Source: Methanoculleus sp. (lineage in GTDB: Archaea; Halobacteriota; Methanomicrobia; Methanomicrobiales; Methanoculleaceae). Taken from it: a stretch of 64,000 nucleotides of DNA. A program made the position numbers and the translations under genes. Shown here one piece after another: positions 1 through 6,900 of the stretch. Within the stretch, counting starts at the first letter, position 1. Each line of letters begins with the position of its first letter. Location: NCBI RefSeq assembly GCF_030019085.1, contig NZ_JASEFJ010000008.1:1-64000 (forward strand), read 5' to 3'. The notes under the pieces were generated by a model. The model worked only from the letters and a program-made list of their open reading frames with translations. It made no database searches and had not been told where the DNA came from.

Positions 1-450
1 CGAAATCGTCGCATACCTCATCGTTCCGGTGAATGTCCGGTGGAAAACAACCTTGATCTCACCGATTTTGGGGAGTTTGATCCGGTTGCGCTCAAAATCC
101 ACGGCGTAGTGTTGCGGTACCTGAAAGGACTGTACCGGGTTCTTCTTAGATTTGAATCGCGGAAATCCTTTCTTCTCGCGGAAGAACCGGGTGAAGGCAT
201 TGTCGAGATTCTTGTTTGCACTCTGGAGCGACTGCGAGTTGACTTCCTTGAGCCACGGATATTCTTCCTTGAGAGCGGGAAGTTGATTGTTCAAGTCATA
301 GCAGGAAAGTTTGCGTCCTTCTTGCTCGTATGCCCGGATCTTCTGCTCCAGAGAATGGTTATACACAAACCGACAGGCATGGATGTGCTTCATAAGGAGC
401 GTAACCTGCTCTCTCGATGGATAGATCCGATACCTGTAGGCTTGAAGCAT
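1..450 (-). CDS. tnpB: IS200/IS605-family TnpB, N-terminal part (cut by window edge)
   Basis: Read on the minus strand, this frame stays open from an ATG at 450 to the first base of the window, giving 150 residues. The protein starts MLQAYRYRIYPSREQ and contains the run NSQSLQSANKNLDNAFTRFF followed by GFPRFKSKK, which is the typical N-terminal domain of TnpB, the RNA-guided nuclease carried by IS200/IS605 elements. The RuvC catalytic residues and the zinc finger would lie beyond the edge, so activity cannot be judged. A TATA-like stretch (about 465-481) precedes the start. No tnpA lies upstream, so this looks like a tnpB-only (IS1341-type) copy. A conserved IS-end motif sits about 50 bp upstream. 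The opposite-strand frame over the same bases is a shadow. Confidence 0.88.
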   Translation of the reverse strand, partial: MLQAYRYRIYPSREQVTLLMKHIHACRFVYNHSLEQKIRAYEQEGRKLSCYDLNNQLPALKEEYPWLKEVNSQSLQSANKNLDNAFTRFFREKKGFPRFKSKKNPVQSFQVPQHYAVDFERNRIKLPKIGEIKVVFHRTFTGTMRYATIS

Positions 451-502
451 ATAAGGATTGCGTCTTCTTATAATAATATATAGTCTCTGGTAATTGTGTG
501 AC

Positions 503-562
503 GAGGGGCGGCTCTGCTTTCATCCCCACCCTGAAGGGTTGGGGTCTTCCAGCTCCGCCCCC
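503..562 (-). repeat. Conserved IS605-type end motif, copy 1
   Basis: Read on the minus strand this 60-bp segment starts GGGGGCGGAGCTGGAAG, has a CCCC...GGGG hairpin core, and continues GGGGATGAAAGCAGAG. The same two blocks occur at 20332-20390. In both places the motif lies 5' of tnpB sequence (here the intact start at 450, there a C-terminal remnant), so I infer that it is the left end of the same IS type. IS200/IS605 elements are known to use imperfect hairpins at their ends. Confidence 0.7.
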
Positions 563-675
563 TTCACCCCCGCAAGATAAATGCACCACCATTTCCGGTA
601 GTATGGGCGAGAGACGATCAAACTTTTTCATCGGTGCTCTCGAGTCATTCGCATTAAACGTCCTTCATCGACCAC

Positions 676-860
676 CACCACCCCCCAGGGTGGCGGGCAT
701 TGCGTGACGATAGACCCTGAAGGCCATGGGAGTGGACTGGAATAAGACTGGCCGGAGACGTCCCCCCATGGCACTCTACCGGGTGAGAACCCCAGATCGG
801 TGGAGGGACTGAGGGGGTTCGGGCTGAACGTCCCTCTCTCCCCTCCCCTCAACCGTCTCT
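676..860 (+). repeat. Diverged non-coding repeat, copy A
   Basis: The core at about 692-727 (GGCGGGCATTG, CGATAGACCC, GGCCATG) matches 63021-63057 (GGCGGGCAGTG, CGATAGACCC, GGCCGTG). Both copies are preceded by runs of CCACCACC and followed, in the same order, by a CCATGG and then a block of the form GGAGGG...GGG(C/T)GAACG. The copies are too diverged to be a recent duplication. The boundaries are approximate. Confidence 0.45.
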
Positions 861-1005
861 TGCAAAAACCCCGGTTGCATCGGAAGCGTTTCATCAAACC
901 AGGGCAAAGCAGCCAGACGGTGTTGTTCGATTGTCCCCTGTTAAGCCGCGTCTGGTTCGGAACGATCAAATTAAATAGATCTAACACCAAAAAACTTGTA
1001 TTAAC

Positions 1006-1035
1006 CCCCTCCGGCCTACTGCGACTCCGGAGGGG
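1006..1035 (+). other. Perfect 9-bp stem hairpin
   Basis: The arms CCCCTCCGG (1006-1014) and CCGGAGGGG (1027-1035) are perfectly complementary around a 12-nt loop. It lies 85 bp before the ORF at 1120 and is not followed by a T run, so it is not a typical terminator. It could be a leader structure or an IS-related hairpin. Confidence 0.5.
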
Positions 1036-1119
1036 AATGCTCCGGCGTTCAGGGGGACCCGTGCGACCGTGGAATCTGTAACATCACCGGCAAAGACACA
1101 ACCGCAGGTAAGGTGAAGA

Positions 1120-1488
1120 ATGGCACGTTATTATGGATACTCCCCTAAAGGCACCGTAAAGAGTGCCGTGGAATCGTTTGAATCGAGAACCCAGATACTG
1201 GGCGCTGGCGGAATGCTGCTCGGGACAGTCTACGTGGACATCAGCGACGAAGAATGGGCTGTTGCGATCGCTTACGGCCGGGCGCACCACCCCGGACTGA
1301 GGGGTCCTGAACCGGTCTATGAAGTCAGATACGCCTATCGGCCGGAGGGAGAAGGCGGGATAAAGAGGCTCGACACGCGGGAGGAGACTCCGTGCGCCGT
1401 TTCGACCGACACTATCCCTTCAGCGGACGAGTTTGTGATTCGGGCTCTTAGCGACGAGAAAAAGCGGATTGGCGGCACCGGTTTGTAG
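1120..1488 (+). CDS. Hypothetical protein, 122 aa
   Basis: I do not recognise this protein. The ATG follows a good ribosome-binding site (AGGTAAGGTGA ending 3 nt upstream). The frame has an ordinary soluble composition with no membrane segment, signal peptide or cysteine pair. The middle part (EEWAVAIAYGRAHHPG) alternates hydrophobic and charged residues as a folded domain would. It converges on cca, whose stop lies 42 bp away. The overlapping minus-strand frame 1084-1290 has no such binding site. It is probably a lineage-restricted gene. Confidence 0.6.
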   Translation: MARYYGYSPKGTVKSAVESFESRTQILGAGGMLLGTVYVDISDEEWAVAIAYGRAHHPGLRGPEPVYEVRYAYRPEGEGGIKRLDTREETPCAVSTDTIPSADEFVIRALSDEKKRIGGTGL

Positions 1489-1529
1489 GGGTATCTTCGG
1501 GATGGTCCAGGCCCCGACTTCCTCGCGGG

Positions 1530-2909
1530 TCAGGACGATCTCCCTGCCATCCTCTTTATCCTGGCAAGAGGCGATGCGCGGTCCAGGAACCGTGAGAGAA
1601 AGACGGCAAACTCCTCGTCCCAGCACTCAGCGCCGCTCCTCACGTTCCAGCCCTCTTCCATAGACCGCCGGACGTGCTTCCCGAGCGCGGTATCAAGGAG
1701 GGTGTTTGACCGCAGCAGGTCGACGGCGCGGGTAAACCTACGGGCTACCTCAACCACGTAGCGCCCTTCCTCGATGTATGGCCCGGCAAAGACCTCTTTC
1801 CTGACATACTTCTCCAGGAACTTCCGGGAGTTCTCACTCGACCAGAGCGGTGGGCCGATATGCCTGCGCATCACCGGCACGGTTTCGGCCATCAATTCAA
1901 AGAGCAGCATGCACCGCTTCTCCCCCATGAAGACGTCGCTCCGGTTCACCGGAAATCCGCTTCTCTCCAGGAGGTCGCGTATTGACTCGGCGGATTTCCG
2001 TAGTTGAGGCACCACCGTATCGGGGGTGAGATCGGGTGTTTTGAAGGTTATAGAATATAGGTACGTCCCCCTTGCAGAGAGGAGGCGGGAGAAGACCTCC
2101 GGGGTTAGCGCCGGTGCGGGCGGGCGGCAGAAGAACACCTCCGAGGGCTCCTCAAGGTAACCGCGTGCAAGTTCCACGAACTCAAACATCCGCGAGAGCG
2201 ATAGCGCCGCCGCGACGTTCCTCTCTGGATCGACCGGATCGATCACCACAAGCGGGTCGTCGAACTCCTTCGTCCCGTGTCCCTCGATATCTATCACCTC
2301 CCCCGGTTTCCAGCGGGCTGCAGCCTCAAGGAGAGGGTGGAACCCGCCGTAGTAGATAGTCAGGACCTCGCAGAGATAACCGGAGAACCCGCAGGTCATA
2401 TGGTCCGAACCATAGACGCCGCCGGACTTTGCGAACTGCTTTAATAAGAGGACGTCGTCGACGTATCCGTCGATATGAGCAAGGACATAACGGGTATGAA
2501 AAGGCGTCCGGTCAACGGCGCTCTTGATCTCGGTGGCGCTCGCCACCGCGTAACATGGGACGAGATCGATATCCAGAGAATCTATTGTGGCATTGACATA
2601 TGGGTGCTCTGCGTACTTCTCGCGCCAGGTTGCGCCAAATTCATCGGCGATCCGGCGTGCGAGCGATAACCCCTCCTCCTGAAGTTCCTGGCGGGAGAGG
2701 GAGGTGTCAAAGAGAATGAAGATATCCAGGTCACGGTCACCCCGAACGAAGGTATCACGGGCGACCGAGCCAACCATCATCGCTTTCGCCTTCCCCGACC
2801 GCTCAACTGCCTCGATAAGGCGCTCTCCCATCGTCCGGATGTAAGTCCGCTCCTCAGGTGTTGGACGGATCCTCCTGAGCACCTCCTCTTCGCAGGGGAA
2901 CCGCGTCAA
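1530..2909 (-). CDS. cca: CCA-adding enzyme (tRNA nucleotidyltransferase, archaeal class I)
   Basis: Adds or repairs the 3'-CCA of tRNA using CTP and ATP. The nucleotidyltransferase motif is clear near residue 50: GSVARDTFVRGDRDLDIFI, with the D-x-D metal ligands in DLDIF and the third acidic residue probably in SLDIDLVP. The rest matches the long archaeal class I layout of about 450 residues. The reading frame opens further upstream, but the best start is the TTG at 2909: GGAGGT lies 6 nt before it, and the codon overlaps the thpR stop (TTGA). This gives 459 residues. The gene is translationally coupled to thpR, another enzyme acting on RNA 2',3' ends. The C-terminus converges on the orphan gene at 1120. 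Confidence 0.95.
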   Translation of the reverse strand: MTRFPCEEEVLRRIRPTPEERTYIRTMGERLIEAVERSGKAKAMMVGSVARDTFVRGDRDLDIFILFDTSLSRQELQEEGLSLARRIADEFGATWREKYAEHPYVNATIDSLDIDLVPCYAVASATEIKSAVDRTPFHTRYVLAHIDGYVDDVLLLKQFAKSGGVYGSDHMTCGFSGYLCEVLTIYYGGFHPLLEAAARWKPGEVIDIEGHGTKEFDDPLVVIDPVDPERNVAAALSLSRMFEFVELARGYLEEPSEVFFCRPPAPALTPEVFSRLLSARGTYLYSITFKTPDLTPDTVVPQLRKSAESIRDLLERSGFPVNRSDVFMGEKRCMLLFELMAETVPVMRRHIGPPLWSSENSRKFLEKYVRKEVFAGPYIEEGRYVVEVARRFTRAVDLLRSNTLLDTALGKHVRRSMEEGWNVRSGAECWDEEFAVFLSRFLDRASPLARIKRMAGRSS

Positions 2910-3448
2910 AGCGCGACCTCCGCAAGATCCTCGTAGATCGGACCGCCGGGTGTCAGCGTGCTCTTCTTTAGTTTGATGGCGCTCACCAGACACCTTCCGA
3001 GCGGTTCGCGGCGTATACGACGCTCCACCTCCTTTATTAGTGCGGGGTGGAGATCTTTTACACGTGCAAGTGTAACATGGGGGTGGAACGGACGCTTCTC
3101 CCTCGGGAACCCGAGCGGTTCCAGGAGACCGTCCACCTGCCGGGCCAGGGCGGCGCTCTCTCCCGAGTCGGTGACGTCACACCAGATCACCCGCGGTCTC
3201 CGTGGGTGGTCGCAGACAGGATAACCGACCGTTATCTCAAAGGGTTCGGCTTTCGTCGCCTCGAGCGTCATGACGATCCCCTCGATCGCCGCCGGGTCGA
3301 CCTCCCCAAGGAACTTGAGCGTGATATGCATATTTTCGGGCTCGACGATGGCGAGTCGGCCGGGCGCCTCTCTCAGGATCTCCTGTGACTCGCGGGCGCG
3401 CTCGCGGATCTCTTCCGTCAGATCGATTGCAACAAACGTCCTGACCAT
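2906..3448 (-). CDS. thpR: RNA 2',3'-cyclic phosphodiesterase (LigT/ThpR)
   Basis: A 180-residue member of the 2H phosphoesterase family, with both catalytic HxTx motifs: HITLKFLG near residue 42 and HVTLARVK near residue 128. Family members hydrolyse 2',3'-cyclic phosphates to 2'-phosphates and can ligate tRNA halves in vitro. The length is normal for ThpR. The gene is the first of a two-gene unit; its TGA shares bases with the TTG start of cca, which suggests coupled expression of two tRNA-end enzymes. An AT-rich stretch (ATAATACGATATAG) just upstream of the ATG may be promoter sequence. Confidence 0.93.
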   Translation of the reverse strand: MVRTFVAIDLTEEIRERARESQEILREAPGRLAIVEPENMHITLKFLGEVDPAAIEGIVMTLEATKAEPFEITVGYPVCDHPRRPRVIWCDVTDSGESAALARQVDGLLEPLGFPREKRPFHPHVTLARVKDLHPALIKEVERRIRREPLGRCLVSAIKLKKSTLTPGGPIYEDLAEVAL

Positions 3449-3596
3449 ACTATATCGTATTATCTTGCCTCACCATACAAAAGGTGATTGTCTACTACGG
3501 AAAACCGGCTTGAAGGGGCGGGGGCTGCGAGTTCCCGGGCGTATCGCAACGATGGTTTGGTGTCCCTCCTGCTCTGCTCAGAAATGAATGATACCT

Positions 3597-3605
3597 GTTA
3601 TAACG
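3597..3605 (+). promoter_or_regulatory. TATA box for nrdH-nrdD
   Basis: GTTATAACG is the only TATA-like element before the glutaredoxin-like gene. Initiation about 25 bp downstream would leave a leader of about 25 nt before the ATT codon at 3651. The core GTTATAAC is itself palindromic. Confidence 0.4.
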
Positions 3606-3650
3606 CCACAGAACGAGATCATAATAACCGAATGATCCGGGGGTATTGCC

Positions 3651-3920
3651 ATTTCCGATACAACGCAATTCATCGTATATACGCTGGAATCCTGCCCGAA
3701 TTGCGAGATCCTGAAAGAGTTTCTGGCCTCCAGGAGCGTGCCCTTCATCGAGTGCGACATGGCATCCGCTGAAGCGCTGACCGAGCTTCGCATGAACGGG
3801 GTATTCGTTCAGGAGGCGCCGGTGTTGCAGAAGGGCGACATATTCTATACGTCAGCCGACCTCTTTCCCGGGGGCGTCTTCCGGGAAGACCTGGTTGCCT
3901 GTCTGATCGTGGAGGCGTGA
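3651..3920 (+). CDS. nrdH: Glutaredoxin-like redox protein (NrdH type), apparent ATT start
   Basis: The frame reads TTQFIVYTLESCPNCEILKE near its start, a thioredoxin-fold beta strand followed by a CxxC active site (CPNC), and continues through MNGVFVQEAPVLQKGDIFY, where the APVL segment holds the cis-proline. This is a compact glutaredoxin/NrdH of about 89 residues. It directly precedes nrdD and overlaps its start region. Known biochemistry in Methanosarcina barkeri shows an NrdH-like protein reducing class III NrdD, so the same role is inferred here. There is no ATG, GTG or TTG before the CxxC; an in-frame TGA lies at 3633. The likely start is the ATT at 3651, 6 nt after a GGGGGT ribosome-binding site. 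The ATT at 3645 is possible but too close to that site. Confidence 0.75.
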   Translation: MSDTTQFIVYTLESCPNCEILKEFLASRSVPFIECDMASAEALTELRMNGVFVQEAPVLQKGDIFYTSADLFPGGVFREDLVACLIVEA

Positions 3921-3922
3921 GG

Positions 3923-6900
3923 TTGAGCCGTAAGTCAACACAGACGACGCTGTTCGGGGAGTTTGTCCCCACATTTCCAAAGGTCAGGACTTCGCGGGGC
4001 TACCTCCTTGACTGGGACAGAAATCGGATCATCAGGCAGATCGTGGAGGAGACCCGGCTTGTTGAGGTCTTCTACGGCTACGAGGGGGCAGACGAGGAGA
4101 CGGCAAAAGAGATTGCCAGGCTTGTCGAGAGAAAGATCCAGATGCTGGGGCTTCAGTCCCTTTCAGGGCCCCTGATCCGCGAGATCGTCAACATGACGCT
4201 CCTTGAGCGAGGGCTGATCCCGTACCGTAACGTCTGCACCAGGGTTGGAACCCCGGTCTTCGATGCCCATCTCATCGATGTGGGGCGGGGGTTTGAAGCG
4301 CACGACAACGCCAACCTCCAGGAGAATGCCGAGACCTCACACAAGAAGAAGGCCGACAAGATAAGCAAGGAGCAGTACCTCCTGCAGCTCCCCCCTGACC
4401 TTGCAGACCACCACCTCCGCGGGGATCTCCATATCCACGACCTGGAGTACTTCGGGACCCGTCCGTTTTGTATCGACGGGAGCACGGCCATACCCGTTCG
4501 GATGGGTAACCGGATCCGGAGCATCCGTCCAGACGAACTCCCGATCGATGGTGATGCGTGGCGACCGCTGGACCTCTCCGCGCTCACGCCAAAAGGCTGG
4601 AGACGTGTCCTAAAGGTGACCCGCCGGACGGTGAACCCGGGCGAGATGCTCAGGATCCGGACATCAGGCGGACGAACGCTGATGGTCACCCGGGAGCACC
4701 GTATCCCGGTGCGGACCGGCGAGGGGATGGCCATCCGCCGTGCCGACGAAGTACGCGCCGGGGACGCCCTCTACAGGATCAGCGGGGCCGGTGCCGTGCG
4801 CGGGGAGACGATCGAGGCGATCGATCTCGTCCGGGAACTGCCTGCATCGGTCCCGGCCCACCTCCTTGAGAACGTCTACGTCCGCGGTGCAGGAGAGATC
4901 TTTGCCCAAGTGGTCCGGAGCGGCCGGGCTTCTTCATACTCCGACATATCGCGGGCCCTCGGCATTGAGCACCAGAAGCAGTGGTATACGCGCGGAATTA
5001 TGCCGGTCGCACTCTTCAGCACGTTCTGCAGTCGTTACGGCATCGAGGATTACGCCGGGGTCACCATCGGGGTCACGGGGAGCGAGCACGAGCTGCCTGC
5101 TCTATTGACGCTCACCCCCGAACTCATCCGCCTCCTCGGGCTCTTCGTTGCGGAAGGCAACTACAACGTTTCTCTAGAGGCCGGGCAGTACAACCTCGCG
5201 ATCATCGAGAACCGCCAGGCACCCGCCATCCTGGCCCCGGCACGCACCGCCCTGAACACCTATGCAACGATCGCCGGCGGCGCTCCCGACACCACGACCA
5301 TCTACGGGGCCGAGGTGGGGCGCAACCGGGCGCCGCAGGTCTACTTCGGCGGGAAGCCGGCATACCTGCTCTTCCGCTATGTCTTCGGCATCCCTGAGGG
5401 GGCAGCAAGGAAGCGCCTCCCCTGGATAGCCTACCATCTTGACGATGTGCTCCTCCACGAGTTTCTTTCCGCTCTCTTCACCGGAGACGGCTCGGCATAC
5501 TACTGCCCGGAAAAATCGGACTGCATCGTCAACTACACCACCGAGTCACCGACCCTCCGGCAGGAACTCTCGCTCCTGCTCACATCGCTTGGGATGACAC
5601 CCCACATCGTCGAACTCTACGGAGATAACGAAGAGCGGCGGACACTCTACCGCCTCCAGATCAACGGGCGGAAGGATATTGAGACATTTGCCCGGTACGC
5701 CACGTTCCTCGATGAGCGGCAGGACCACATCGACGGTTTCCTTTCTGCGGTGAAGGAGATGCAGGTTGGAGAGCAGGAGGAGACCGTCGTCGAGGTCTCT
5801 GTGGCAGAACCGACCGGAGCGTACGTCTACGACCTCTTCCTCGACGGCGACGGGAGCGAGGAGAGCCACACGTTCTTCGCCTCCGACGGCCTCCTCATCC
5901 ACAACTGCCAGGATTGGGACCTTCGCTACTTCTTCTACTATGGTCTGATGCCCGACGGCAACGGTACAAAAGCCTCTGTTGCCGGCCCGGCGAAGCGGGC
6001 GGAGGTGGCGGTTCTCCATGCGGTCAAGGCGCTCGGTTCCGCCCAGACAAACTTTGCCGGTGGCCAGGGCTACTACAACTTCCTGACATTCATGGCACCA
6101 TACTTTGAGGGGATGGACTATGACGGGATCAAGCAGTTGATGCAGATGTTCGTCTACGAGATGACCCAGATGATGGTCGCCAGAGGAGGTCAGGTAGTCT
6201 TCTCGTCGGTCCAGCTCTCACCCGGCGTCCCCACCCTCTGGAAGGACAAGCCCTGCGTCTTCCGCGGCAAGGTCTGGGACGGAAACCAGGCGCCGCTCCG
6301 GACATACGGCGAGTTCGAGCGGGAGGTCAGACTCCTTTTCAAGGCGCTGATGGAGGTGATGCTCGAGGGGGACTACTGGGGCAAACCATTCTCCTTCCCG
6401 AAACCCGAGATCAGCATCGAGCCCGATTTCCTCACCGAGGACGAGGAGTTCAACCGCAACCACCCAGACCTCCCGACCTACCACGACCTCTACCTGATGA
6501 CGTTTGAACTCGCGTCCAAGTACGGCACCCCCTACTACGACAACCAGATACCGGCCTACCGTGGTGCCGGGGAGGGTATATCGTGTTACCAGTGCCTGGC
6601 AGGGGACGAACTGGTTCCGGTGGCCGATGATGAGGGCCGGATCAGTGTAAGGCATATCCAGGAGATATTCGATACTGCGGCAAAGAACGGGAGACGGATA
6701 GATACTTTCGGAACTGAGCTCGCCTACTATGATGGGAGAACACCGAGCGTCGATTTTGAAACCCAGGAAGCGTCACTCCGACCGTTCCACGGTGTTATGC
6801 GTAGACGGTATACTGGCCAACTCCTCCGGATCACCCTGGAGTCGGGTCGTGAGATCACGGTCACCCCCGATCATCCGGTCTACGTCCTCGATGGGGATGT

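Larger units (their letters stand above)
451..1119. other. Gene-free segment between tnpB and the orphan gene at 1120
   Basis: I see no convincing coding frame on either strand. The segment holds the IS-end motif at 503-562, a diverged non-coding repeat from about 676, and a strong hairpin at 1006-1035. The short open frames here have no family resemblance and run through the repeat. Confidence 0.6.

Noticed and set aside
40-483. Plus-strand 147-codon frame
   Set aside because: It is the shadow of tnpB on the minus strand, which shows clear family sequence.
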